Positions 11,704 through 22,089 of a stretch of DNA of 64,000 nucleotides are shown one piece after another. The DNA is from Manihot esculenta. Lineage: Eukaryota; Streptophyta; Magnoliopsida; Malpighiales; Euphorbiaceae. The position numbers were made by a program, and so were the translations under genes. How positions within the stretch are numbered: the first letter of the stretch is position 1; each line of letters begins with the position of its first letter. The notes beneath the pieces were generated by a model, which saw only the letters and a list, made by a program, of their open reading frames with translations, searched no databases and was not told the origin of the DNA. The stretch lies in contig NC_035172.2 in the NCBI RefSeq assembly GCF_001659605.2, positions 31,299,342 through 31,363,341 of the forward strand, in the 5' to 3' direction.

Positions 11704-12354
11704 CTACTCCTTCAACTCTTTCAATTCTGCTGGCGCCATCCTGTAGGGAGGGATAGAGATCGGTCGGTTTCCAGGCATCAATTCTATCTCGAACTCTATC
11801 TCCCTAGCAGGTGGTAAACCTGGCAGCTCGTCTAGAAACACATCTAAGAACTCTCTAACCACTGGCACCGAGGTGGGCTCTCTGACCTGACTACTAAGCT
11901 CTCTCACATGAGCCAAATACCCCTGACATCCCTTCCTAAGCAACCTACGAGCCTGAAGAGCTGATATCAGACCTCTAGGTGTACCCCTCCTGTCTCCTCT
12001 GAAGACGACCTCAGACCCATCCTGACCTCTGAACTTGACTACCTTGTCCCTGCAGTCCAAGGTAGCACCATGGGTAGATAACCAGTCCATCCCTAGAATG
12101 ACGTCAAAATCTGTCAAATCTAGAACCACTAGGTCGGCGGACAAGCATCTTCCCTCAACAAACACAGGACTACACTGGCAGACTGACTCTGCCACTGATG
12201 GATCACACCCACTGACCCAGAGAGGACACTCTAACCCAGAAGTCATCAGACCTAACCTCCCCACGGCTCTCGGAGCAATAAAAGAATGAGATGCACCAGG
12301 GTCCATCAAGGCATACACATCTGAACAACCAATGATTAAGTTACCTGCCACCAC
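11704..12354 (-). CDS. Chromovirus protease and RT N-terminus
   Basis: A 216-residue segment between two in-frame TAG codons. An aspartic protease is visible near the start (ALMDPGASHSFI; D-P-G replaces D-S/T-G, a common form in plant gypsy elements). ADLVVLDLTDFDVILGMDWL follows. The end (VREFLDVFLDELPGLPP, IELMPGNRPISIPPYRMAP) is the usual entry into RT. It shares its frame with both the downstream pol ORF and the upstream gag ORF, so each break is a single nonsense codon. Confidence 0.9.
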   Translation of the reverse strand: MVAGNLIIGCSDVYALMDPGASHSFIAPRAVGRLGLMTSGLECPLWVSGCDPSVAESVCQCSPVFVEGRCLSADLVVLDLTDFDVILGMDWLSTHGATLDCRDKVVKFRGQDGSEVVFRGDRRGTPRGLISALQARRLLRKGCQGYLAHVRELSSQVREPTSVPVVREFLDVFLDELPGLPPAREIEFEIELMPGNRPISIPPYRMAPAELKELKE

Positions 12355-12375
12355 GGTGTTAGATGCATCTGCCTC

Positions 12376-13365
12376 CTACTGAGTCATCGTGAAGATCCGT
12401 GCTGGAACTGATGGACCTTCACCTCTGAAACCCGCTGAAGAAGAGGCTGCCCCTCTCCCTCTGCCTCTGCCACTGGCCTGAGTCATGGCTGGAGCTGCTG
12501 GCTGCGCTACACTGCCTGAAGCTGTCTGCTGGGACTGAGCCATCGGGACTGCTCTTGGACAATCTCGAGCCATATGCCCCTCCTGACCACATCTGAAACA
12601 GGCGTTCGTCCCAAACCGACATACTCCCCTGTGTGGCCTACCACACTTCGCACAAACTATATTATCCGCACCAGAGCTTGAGCCACTTCCAAATCCCAGA
12701 CTAGACTTAACTTTGTTCCAGAACTTGTTCTTCTTACCCTTAGGCTTACCCCATCTCTTACTGCCTGAAGCTGCTGCACTCAGGGTAGAGGGATCTAACC
12801 TTCCCCCACCCGGAGTTTTAGAACCAGAAGACTGTGCCACTGTCTGCTTAACTATTCCCTGAACGATGGCACTGGCCTCCATCTTCCTGGCCATATCTAC
12901 TATGGCATGGAAGCTCTCCCTGTCCACTGACTGGATTAAGGAGGAATACCTGGAATGGAGTTTCATGACATACCTCCTTGACCTCTTCGAATCTGTATCC
13001 AGACTCTGCCCAGCAAAAGGCAACAGCTCCAAAAATCTGTCGGTGTACTCCTCTATACTCATTTCATCTGTCTGCCTCAACTGTTCAAACTCTATCATCT
13101 TCAGCTCCCTTGAGCTATCGGGAAAAGCCCATCCTGCAAACTCATTCGCGAACTCTTCCCAAGACATGCTGTCCACTCTCGGGTTCACATAATTCTTGAA
13201 CCACTCTCGTGCCTTCTTGCACTTAAGCGTGAACCCGGCCATTTGAATGGCTTTACTATCATCAGCCCCAATCTCCTCTGTGATCACTTTAACCCTTTCA
13301 AGATATACAAATGGGTCATCCCCTTTTTCATACTGGGGAGCACCCAACTTCATGTAGTCAGTCAT
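12376..13365 (-). CDS. Chromovirus gag with zinc knuckles
   Basis: A 329-residue segment. The gag core runs from MTDYMKLGAPQYEKGDDP through WEEFANEFAGWAFPDSSREL and YTDRFLELLPFAG. A basic Lys-rich stretch follows, then a Cys-rich CAKCGRPHRGVC block and a canonical CCHC knuckle (CFRCGQEGHMARDC). It ends at an in-frame TAG (12376-12378) just before the protease segment. A 4-base ATGA overlap with the preceding ORF marks a frameshift rather than a real separate gene, since related elements usually carry a single gag-pol ORF. Confidence 0.9.
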   Translation of the reverse strand: MTDYMKLGAPQYEKGDDPFVYLERVKVITEEIGADDSKAIQMAGFTLKCKKAREWFKNYVNPRVDSMSWEEFANEFAGWAFPDSSRELKMIEFEQLRQTDEMSIEEYTDRFLELLPFAGQSLDTDSKRSRRYVMKLHSRYSSLIQSVDRESFHAIVDMARKMEASAIVQGIVKQTVAQSSGSKTPGGGRLDPSTLSAAASGSKRWGKPKGKKNKFWNKVKSSLGFGSGSSSGADNIVCAKCGRPHRGVCRFGTNACFRCGQEGHMARDCPRAVPMAQSQQTASGSVAQPAAPAMTQASGRGRGRGAASSSAGFRGEGPSVPARIFTMTQ

Positions 13366-13934
13366 CTTAACCTTGCTCCCACTGGCTGAGCAACTGGGGC
13401 TGCTGGTTCTGTAGGTGGTGGAGGTGGTGCAACATTTTCTGAGGTTGGGTTTGCTGGATTTGGATAGTAGGGTGGAGGTGGATACATTGGGTACTGTGAG
13501 TATGGTGGGTAGTATGGTGGGTATGGCATCTGTGTGGGATAAGGGGTGAAGCTAGGGTAATCCGATGTACCTCCCATCGAATACCCGGGATGTTGTGAAT
13601 AATGTGGGTAGTGGGGTGGCTGAACAAATCCCGAGGCCTGAGTGCCTCCTTGGGATTCTCTCATACCTTCCTCTGACATGCTAACTCCCAGACTGCCATC
13701 CCTTCTCTGCTCTACGTCCATATCATCCCCCATGTCCTCTGACGCTCCTCCCTGAACTGTTCCTCTAACTGATCTGCTCCTACCCAGATCCAAAGACCTT
13801 CTAGGGTCTCTTACTGCTCTATCTCTGCTAGACCTACTAGACATTGCCCTAGGCAATGCTGGAGGACGGGCGCTCATGCCCTCATCCTCAGGTGGCACTC
13901 CAGTCAATCGTGCAGATCGACGAGTTTCTCTCAT
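13362..13934 (-). CDS. Chromovirus gag N-terminal part
   Basis: The start chosen is MRETRRSARLTGVPPEDEGM at 13934; 11 upstream residues in the open frame look non-coding. The segment is rich in Arg/Ser, then Pro/Tyr (repeated YPPYYPPYSQYP-like units), which is usual for the N-terminus of Del-type gag. It ends at a TGA overlapping the ATG of the next gag ORF. A single-base loss near 13365-13385 would account for the frame change. Confidence 0.82.
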   Translation of the reverse strand: MRETRRSARLTGVPPEDEGMSARPPALPRAMSSRSSRDRAVRDPRRSLDLGRSRSVRGTVQGGASEDMGDDMDVEQRRDGSLGVSMSEEGMRESQGGTQASGFVQPPHYPHYSQHPGYSMGGTSDYPSFTPYPTQMPYPPYYPPYSQYPMYPPPPYYPNPANPTSENVAPPPPPTEPAAPVAQPVGARLR

Positions 13935-14194
13935 CCTGTTTTCTGAAAAACAGTACACATAACACAAACATTAGCATCACATGGTTCATGTGGGCACACA
14001 TGAACCCGCATCACACATTACATATCATTAATGTACATGCATATAATCATGGCATTTCACATCATCATGTAAGACAGGACTCCACATCCTATCCTAGTGG
14101 ACATGATCTTTCCTATTGTGCTTGACCTTCTATAACATCTATGAGCCCGACACTCTAGGTCCGACCATATGAACCTAGGGCTTTGATACCATTC
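13935..14194 (-). other. Chromovirus leader with iMet primer-binding site
   Basis: Untranslated leader between LTR and gag. At 14191-14179 the minus strand reads TGGTATCAAAGCC, matching the 3' end of initiator tRNA-Met (TGGTATCAGAGCC) with one mismatch. It is three bases from the LTR edge at 14195. Confidence 0.88.
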
Positions 14195-14826
14195 TGTAAC
14201 GACCCGAAAATCGGACCGCTACCGGCGCTAGGATCCAGATCGGCTTAAGGCCGCCGGGACCCGTAGCAAGCCTGACATATAACCTGTAAACCTGTATAAT
14301 CCCATACATGATCAACAGCATACATAAAAATTAAAACTTTTCCTTTCATATACATCAACCAAACTCAACCTGCATAAACATTAACATAACATTGATCCCT
14401 CTATGGGATCTCATCAGTGCCCCCAAATGGGTGACATAACATATGCTGAGTTAGTTTACATGTACATCATAAAAATCTCTAAGATCATGTATTAAAAGGG
14501 ATAACAACAATCTATGGTCAAGCACACCTCTAACATCCATAAACATCATCTCATTACATAACTAAACTATACTGTTACATTACATCATAATCATTCATCA
14601 TGTCCACACTAACTATTACATAATCAAAACTTCATTACTCTATCCGGACTCCTGCTCTATCCTGTACCTGCAAGCCTGGGGGTAAAAGGGAGAGGGATGA
14701 GCTAAAAGCCCAGTGAGTAGGACTATAAAAAGCATATTAACACTATGCTTTATGAAATGCATCATAACACAGACAATTCACATAAGGGTTGGGTGAACTT
14801 GTCACCAATTAGTCCAAGCTAACTCT

Positions 14827-15010
14827 GTGCCAGGCCATAGCATGGGGTCCTGGTCTTCCTGTCATACATACATTACTTACCATTATCCCAGGGCCTCCTC
14901 TAGGCTCCTGGTCTTCGAGTCCCATTACCATGCCAGACCGTAGAATGGGGTCCTGGTCTTTCCTTACTCTATGCCAGGCCGTAGAATGGGGTCCTGGTCT
15001 TCCTGTCATG
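14827..15010. repeat. Tandem repeats within chromovirus LTR
   Basis: Three clear units at 14827, 14931 and 14972 share TGCCAGGCCGTAGAATGGGG followed by TCCTGGTCTT. A partial unit lies around 14905. A short ORF across it is a by-product of the repeat. Confidence 0.8.
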
Positions 15011-15377
15011 GACTAATTGGGTCATCCAACATTCACCCACATCAACAACAATCGATGCAATGCGGCATATTCGTGAACACTAATGCAATCATCCTATTGC
15101 ATAATCATGATGCATGAAACATGATAAAACATTTAATTTAAAAGATTAAGTTTAGTTCCACTCACCTCTGGCTGACTCTGACAACACCGAAGCAGCTGAA
15201 CTCACTGCTGGGGTCCTCGGTTTCTCGGGTCCGAACCTACACAGGTGGACTCAAATGAGGGACCAAACACACCTGAACATAACTATAAACTACTCCCCAA
15301 GAACCCCCTAAAACATCATGAGACAACCATACAAAATCATGCAAAGGAGGCCTGGACAGGGCACTTTCGGCGGCAGG

Positions 15378-16306
15378 TTCGGCGGCCGAAAGTCCCTCCA
15401 GAGCCGAAAGTCAGGCAGGTTCGGCGGCACCTTCGGCGGCCGAAACTCCCAGATAGAGACGAAACTCATGCATGTTCGGCGGCGCTTTCGGCGGCCGAAA
15501 CTGCTAGACAGAGATAAAAGTCTCCTTTCAGGGGCAAGCTTCGGCAGCCGAAAGGCTGCCTCCCCAGCCATGTTCGGAGGCCGAAAGTCCTTCGGCTGCC
15601 GAACCTGGTTTCTGCCAAAGGGCAGAAACTTGGCTCCTTTTGCACATTTCGCCTCCAAACCTTCCAAACATGCATTAAACCTATTCTACAACACACCAAC
15701 ACAAGCATACATGTCCCTAGGGGCCTCAAACCATCATAAACCCCATCTACAACACATCAAGCATCCACATTGTTCATGAACATACATTTATACCCATAAA
15801 CATAACCATAACCTAAACATGCATTCTAACCCATAGATCTTGCATAAAACTTACTTAAAACATGCAATGAGCTTAAGATCAGCTCTTACCTCTTGAAGAT
15901 CGAGAGACACGACCAAAAACTCGGAGTTAGGAGAGATTGGGTTCTTGAACCTCCAAGCTCCAAAACTTTGCTCAAAAGCTTAAATCTTCAAGACCAAATT
16001 AAAACAAGTGAAAATCTTGAAAGATTTAGAGGAAGAACATCAAAGATGGGTGAGGGACGGCGGAGAGCTCACCTTGGCCGAAAATGGGGAAAAGCTCGCC
16101 CGTTTTCGGCTAAGGGACCCTTTTATAGTGGCTGGCCAGACCACGTTCGGGGGCCGAATGTGCCTCCGCATGCATGCCATGTTCGGCGGCCGAACATGAG
16201 GTTCGGCGGCCGAACCTGGACTTCCCTCACTTATGCTTTCGGGGGCCTAAAGCACACCCGCAACGCATGCATGTTCGGTGGCCGAACTTGAGGTTCGGCG
16301 GCCGAA
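15378..16306. repeat. Dispersed 13-bp odd palindromes in LTR
   Basis: TTCGGCGGCCGAA (6-bp arms around a central G) occurs perfectly at 15378, 15432, 15487, 16182, 16202 and 16294, with many near copies between. The same motif lies at 35533 and 36356 in the solo LTR. The 20-bp length difference between the two chromovirus LTRs is exactly one such unit. Confidence 0.85.
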
Positions 16307-16484
16307 CCTAAGTTTTCCTCAAATGTTATTTTCATGCAAAAACTCATTTTCTTTCATGCTTAAAACATAAAACGCATTAAAACATTTTATAAAAACATGG
16401 TTCTTACCCTTCTAGAGGTCTCCGACATCCGAGTTTTCACCGGACGGTAGGAATCCCGATATCGGAGTCTAGCCGGGTATTACA

Positions 16485-18802
16485 TATATTTTTAACCTCA
16501 CTAATACATTACATTTACAAATCCTTCTCTAAATCTCAATATCTATGAACCAAAATTCAATCATATTAATTCTCAACCACCCAATTAAATCTATTAACTT
16601 TTCCGTGAATCAAATTTTTAGTCTATGCGTATACGTATTATATATATGGTGAATCTCAAACTATCATTTGGATTTTATATGTCGTGAATTTAAATAAATA
16701 AATAATAAAAATTATATAAAAATTAAATAAAATCTACTTATTTATTTATATATTATCTTATAGTTTACTGAATTTGCATTTAATTATAAAATAAATAAAA
16801 ATAAAAATATTTAGTATCTCAAATTTTATTTTTATTTACTATTGAAGTTCTTTCATCTATTTTGATCGTTATTACTTAATATCAATAATTGTTAAGTGAC
16901 GAAGATAAATAAAGAAGAGAAAGAAAAAGATACTAAGGGATAGAGATAAGAGGACATTGGAGAAAAAACAAAAATATAAAGAGAGGGATAAGAGATAAAC
17001 ATGCAGAGAGACAGAATCAATTTAAAAGAGAATCAGGGAGATATAAAGAGAAATAAAGGGAGATAAATTACCGTCTAAATTCATAGGACAATTTATATAA
17101 AAGGGTTTAATATTTGCATATATTTATATTTTAACTTAAATTTTTTTAATTTTAATTTAATTAATTTAATTTTTACATTTTAATATAATTTTAATTAATT
17201 TTTAAATTTTTAAATTTAATAATTTATTGCTACCTATATTATTATTATTATTTATATAAACTAATGATTAAATAACTAAAAAATATCTAACATTTATATT
17301 ATTTTACATTTTAATTTAAATATTTAAATTTTAATTTTATTAGATAAATAGTTTATATTTTAGTATAATTTTAATTAATTTTTAAAAATAAAAAATATAA
17401 GAATTCAAATAGAATGTCAAATATAATATTTTATTATTTTTTAAATATAAATTAATTTTATATATAAAATATTAACTCATACTTAATTATAATTAAATAA
17501 TATATTTAATTTTAAAAATAATTAAATATACGCTAAACCGCTTTAATAAATTTTATTTTATATTAATAATTATATTATAATAAATATATTATTTTTAATT
17601 ATTTTTTATATACTTTTATTTTAAATTTAATAATATATCTTCTATTTTAAATTAAATAATATGTCTATTATAAATTATCACTAGTACATATTTAATAATT
17701 AAATTATTTATCTTTAATTTTAATTTTAAAAATTGATTAAAATTATAACTAAACATAAACATTGAATCACTTTATTCAAAATTGAAACGTTTATATTAAA
17801 ATGTAAAATAATATAAATATTAAATTTTTTTTAATTAATTGGCCAATTAAAAAACAATTCTAATAATATATATGGCATGTCAAACAATTAAATTGCCATA
17901 TAAATGATCAAATTTAAAAATTTATAGATTAATTAAAATTATACTAAATAATTTTTATTAAATAAAATAATTTAATATTAAAAAATAATATTCAAATTTA
18001 GCAAATTGGAACTCATCCCACCTTCTAATGCACCTAAAAAAAAAATAAACCACGAAGCTGTCTTAATTATAATTTTTGATACTTCAAATTCAAAATTAAA
18101 GGTGATGTGAGATTTTTTTTTTTTTTTTTTTAAGTTCAAATATGTATAGGAAACTATTTCGCCTTTAAAATTTTTTTAAAAAAATAATTTAAAATTTTAT
18201 AAAAAATTAAGAGATAAAAATAACTATAAATCAATATTAACTTGTCATTTGATATTGAGATATGTCTAAATAAGATAAACATATAATTAATGATATATTA
18301 AACATAATTATCTATCACTTATTAAATAAATTATTAAATAAATTATTAATAATCTAATAATAAGTACATTTAAATAAATTTAAAAAATTTCATAGGCATG
18401 TAATTTTCCATCCCTAATTACCGGTTAAAAAAAAAAATCTTTTTCCGTTTGTGTACAGTGCATGCAGCACATGGGGTGAGCATTTTCTCCATTGAACTCA
18501 AAGGACGTTTCACATGATTGAATTTGACTTGGCAATTAATTCAGCCCAATAGGCAAATAAAAACTCATCATTATCACTATGATCATGAACAACTTAATTT
18601 TATTTTTTTTTCGAAGAAATTAATACTCTTGATTATGTACAACTTAATTTTAAAAAAATCATTCAAAAAAGAATCACATTAAATTTAAAAATAAATAAAT
18701 AAAAAGTCCACTCTAATCATTATCACTATGATCATGCTCTGATCACAGGCAAATTCCATGCGTTTTCGCCTCCTCAGTCACTGTAATTGACCTCTCCAGA
18801 TC
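16485..18802. other. AT-rich intergenic stretch with nested inverted repeats
   Basis: No gene is seen. Degenerate inverted repeats pair about 17160-17235 with about 17905-17965 (shared TATAATTTTAATTAAT and AATTTTTAAATTT). An inner pair lies at about 17355-17390 and 17725-17755. This suggests nested, decayed MITE-like insertions. A poly-T run lies near 18115-18132. Confidence 0.5.
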
Positions 18803-19456
18803 TCAGGAAGAGGAATCTCCACCGCTGCTGGGAAGTTTACTTTTTGGCTTGCGGTCAACGTCAACCATGGGAAACTCCGGCAAGGTAGGAACGTTCAAAT
18901 CAAAGTCAAGTTGGCTAATCAGGGTCGAGTTCACACCTTCCAATTCTTTATTTTCCTTGTCACTGCTATTTCCGACGCCACTATTACTACCACCATCATA
19001 GTGGCGCCGCTTGTGTCCACCTAGAGCCTGTCCGGACGGAAAAGTCCTATGGCAGATGGAACACTTGTGAGTCCTGCCACTTAAACTGACAGAAGAAGCG
19101 GGCGTTCTCGTAGTAGTTACCATGGGGGAAGGAGTAGCGGATTGGTCGTCAACTACTCCCATAAGTTTCCGATGGCTAGCTTTGTGTCCACCCAGAGCCT
19201 GATAAGTTGAGAAAGCTTTGTTGCAAACTTTGCACTTATAACAGAGTTTTAACAATGTCGGCGGTGTTGGTGGAGGGTCGTGGGTGCCTTTGGCAAGCAT
19301 GAGAAGGCAGAGAGCTAAGTATTCCTCTTCAGTAGGTAAATCTTCCAAACGTGAACGTTTAGTTCGTTTTCTCTTAACACAAGGTTCAAGAGAATGGAGG
19401 TCTACATGATCATTATGCAACAAAGAAGATGAGGAACCCAGAGCTTTAAGAGCCAT
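18803..19456 (-). CDS. ZAT10: C2H2 zinc-finger repressor, ZAT10/STZ type
   Basis: An intronless 217-residue nuclear protein; intronless genes are usual for this family. Order: MALKAL start; basic KRKRTKRSR at 28-36 (B-box/NLS); [14 protein letters not shown] at 42-55 (L-box); zinc finger 1 with C75, C78, H91, H95 and QALGGH; zinc finger 2 with C132, C135, H148, H152 and QALGGH; EAR repression motif DFDLNVP at 184-190. Family members (ZAT10/STZ, AZF) repress transcription in drought, salt, cold and oxidative stress. The open frame continues 72 codons upstream, but MALKAL is the conserved start and the upstream part reads as 5' UTR. A TATA-like ACTTATATCC lies about 165 bp upstream. ZAT10 versus AZF2 cannot be settled from sequence alone. 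Confidence 0.93.
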   Translation of the reverse strand: MALKALGSSSSLLHNDHVDLHSLEPCVKRKRTKRSRLEDLPTEEEYLALCLLMLAKGTHDPPPTPPTLLKLCYKCKVCNKAFSTYQALGGHKASHRKLMGVVDDQSATPSPMVTTTRTPASSVSLSGRTHKCSICHRTFPSGQALGGHKRRHYDGGSNSGVGNSSDKENKELEGVNSTLISQLDFDLNVPTLPEFPMVDVDRKPKSKLPSSGGDSSS

Positions 19457-20609
19457 ATCAAGGAGAATGATGATGAGGAGATAGAGATTATGGGTTGAGA
19501 AGCAGAGGGGTGGTGTTATATGAGGAGGGTGTTGAAGATCAAGGGGGGATTTGTAATATTTCTGGGAAAAGTGAGAGGAAAGTGCTTGATGAGTGGAAAG
19601 AAAGAAGGGAGAACGTCGGATATAAGTTGTTGGGAGTGAAGTAAGGGATGTGCAAATTAAATGTGCGTGCATGTTAAGACTGATTCTAAGTCAATTGAAA
19701 GAACTTGTCCCTTCTCCAACATCAAACCCATATTACATGTCCTTACTCGGAGAGGAACTTCCTAAGAAAGTTCCACAGGAAAAGTAAAAAAGAAAATATG
19801 GATCTTAGTTTTGTTATTATTCTTTATAGCGCACGTCTCGGTGGACCATTCAATTTGGAAGGAGGCGGCAGCTGGCGGCCCAACATTGTGCTTAGTTAGT
19901 AGGTAAGTGGGTTAGCCAGTGTGGGTAGGAAGTAGGAACCATGCACATGGCTGCTTCCGACGGTGTTCTTCCACGGGAAGCAATCATTAGCATATGGATA
20001 ATTCTCCTCCTCCAATGTCCAGTCTACCATATGCATATCAGATGAATTTTGTTCAGCGTTGACGCCTACATGTTGGATCTCATGTCCATACATGATGCTT
20101 CATAATGGCCCAGATGAGTTAGACTCGCTCTTTCCTTTTTCCAGTCTCTTTAAAGTGTTGGGGAATTTGGTACCGCGGATGTCGAAGATGAGTTAGGTAG
20201 GAAAGTTTGGATATCCAGTGACGGCAAGTGCAAGGCAAGCTGCCTGCTGGAAGCTCTTGTGATTCTGCAGTACTATAAAATCAGCAGTGCAAAATGTGGA
20301 CTTTTTTGTGCAGGCATTTAGGTGCAAAAGCTTGTCTAATTTTGCATAAATGAACCTTTCCATTAATTGCATTCCTATATTACATTAATTACACAAGCAC
20401 CAAGCAATTCAAATCGATGGTCTCGCAGCTAAAATTACCAATAACGTTTCAAGTTGTGATAATGAATCGAAAGAGATTAACCAATTTCCTCATTATAATT
20501 TTGGCATAGTTTTACCAGTCAAGCTTTTGCTTTTACTTTTACTTGATTGCAACCACAGAAACGAGCATCTGCTAGACAAGTTCTATTAGATCTCAACTAT
20601 AATCACCAA
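19457..20609. other. Upstream region of the ZAT10-like gene
   Basis: No ORF resembles a protein here. The first ~200 bp are likely the 5' UTR and core promoter of the minus-strand zinc-finger gene. The stretch at about 19820-20300 has normal base composition, unlike the AT-rich flanks, and could hold regulatory DNA. Nothing specific was recognised. Confidence 0.4.
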
Positions 20610-20681
20610 ATCAGAGTGGCGCAGCGGAAGCGTGGTGGGCCCATAACCCACAGGTCCCAGGATCGAAACCTGGCTCTGATA
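20610..20681 (+). tRNA. Initiator tRNA-Met (CAT)
   Basis: A 72-nt cloverleaf: acceptor stem ATCAGAG (20610-20616) pairs with CTCTGAT (20674-20680), with discriminator A at 20681. The anticodon CAT is at 20642-20644 within GGGCCCATAACCC, and the arm GGATCGAAACC is typical of initiator tRNAs. To my knowledge it matches the plant iMet sequence throughout. CCA is not encoded, as expected. A T-run downstream (20703-20709) may be the Pol III terminator. Confidence 0.97.
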
Positions 20682-22089
20682 TCAGAGTAGCTTCCCAAAT
20701 CTTTTTTTATTTTTTAAGTTGAAGAAAAAAATTCAATACAAAACGATGTCGTTTAGATCAAACCATTTGAACACCATTTTCATTCAGGCTCAATGTAAAA
20801 ACCAAAGGCCCAACTTTCCCTGGTTTTGGGCTTCCTTCTGGTTAACATTTTCTTTTTACACTAAAATTCTTATATATATATTGATATAGATATAGATACT
20901 AAAAAAAAATTGGGCCTTGAATTTTGAATTTTTTAAAAACAAAATAAAATAAAAATTTTCTCAAAATAAAAAAAAAAAGTTGTAACCTAGGAGTATAAAT
21001 AAATTTTGAAAAGGGAAAACAGAAAAAAGAAAAAGAAATTATTTTTTATATTTTTATAGTTAGTTTGGAATTTAAAACTTTAGTTTTTTTTTTAAATTTC
21101 TTTGATATAAAATTATTTTTTTTACAAACAATTTAATATTTCATATATACTTATATGGAATTATTTATTTTTTTAATTTATCTTATAAAATTAAGTAAAA
21201 AATGTTATTTTCTTTAAAAAATTAATGATGTCATTTTTTTACTTGTATTACTTCTTAATTTGATTTAGATTATGTCTAAAAGACTCAATCATATTTAATT
21301 TTTATTTCATTTTAAGGAAAAATTCAATAATATATAGTATAGTATTTTATTTACATCCAAAACTATAGTTCATTATGGATGTTTCTGATTCCACTTTAAC
21401 TTCTTTTTCTTTGACAATCTTTCAATTCATAAAGAGATGAAAAGGAGAAATCCAGAGCAATACAATCTAAATTTTTTTAAAAAATAATTCGATTGTAAGT
21501 GATCCGAATTCGAATATAAGAAAGTAGAAAACATAAGGAGTGCAGCCACTTCTGCCGGCGATCCACCATCAGCTAAGATAACCATGCCCAGAGACTGAAC
21601 AAACTCCAAAACTCCAGAAAAGAAGCCCAATTGACTATAATGACCAACTGAAATTATATCAGTAAGTAATATATCCCATCTTTATTCATTATCAAACACG
21701 TTTTTGTATTAATTTTATATATGCATTAAATTGAAGTATATAAATTTTTGAAATAAATAATAAATATCTTATCCCAATAGTCTTTTATTTGATTTTTGAT
21801 ATTTTACTTCTGATTGTTGATGCTCTAAAAGCGAGAAAAAATCAATCCAAAAATAATTTTACTATTTCTCACCATGTAGTCATTAAACTTGAAGGTAGGT
21901 AGTACAATTAATCTTTTGTATTATCAGTTAAGGAAAAAGGTTTTTAGCTTTTTTTTTTTTTTTTTTATAACTTCTTGTGGTCTGATACTGAATCATACCA
22001 CATCGAATTCTTTCAAACGTCTATGACGATATTCTCTTTTAATTCCTCTAAAGGTAGGGAGGAGATAAATTAATCTTAATTTTAGCTCA
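20682..22089. other. AT-rich intergenic stretch
   Basis: No gene or clear repeat seen. The short frame at 21427-21630 shows no recognisable domain. Confidence 0.4.

Larger units (their letters stand above)
8196..16484 (-). mobile_element. Tekay/Del-like chromovirus (Ty3/gypsy), slightly decayed
   Basis: The coding strand is minus. In that orientation it runs: 5' LTR 16484-14195, iMet-type primer-binding site 14191-14179, gag, protease, RT, RNase H, integrase with a chromodomain-like tail (13934-8965), polypurine tract at 8882-8868, and a 3' LTR at 8867-8196 cut by the Athila-like element. Overlapping LTR parts differ at 8 of about 672 positions plus one 20-bp indel. The coding region has one frameshift and two in-frame TAG codons. 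The right target duplication would be TATAT at 16485-16489; the left copy is outside the window. Confidence 0.93.
14195..16484 (-). repeat. 5' LTR of chromovirus (complete, 2290 bp)
   Basis: In plus orientation it starts TGTAACGACCCGAAAATCGG and ends GGGTATTACA, giving TGTAA/TTACA termini. It is bordered inside by the iMet-type primer site and outside by AT-rich flank. It contains a tandem array (14827-15010) and two clusters of an odd palindrome (15378-15499 and 16182-16306). Confidence 0.94.

Noticed and set aside
14809..15009. 66-codon ORF with internal repeats
   Set aside because: Simple translation of the LTR tandem repeat.
15245..15780. Overlapping ORFs of 87-153 codons on both strands rich in Arg, Pro, Lys and Gly
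   Set aside because: They arise from the GC-rich palindromic array inside the LTR. A palindrome opens both strands at once, and no domain is visible.
18803..19672. Longer 289-residue form of the zinc-finger protein
   Set aside because: The extra 72 residues are hydrophobic and Ser/Thr-rich with no family match. MALKAL is the conserved family start.
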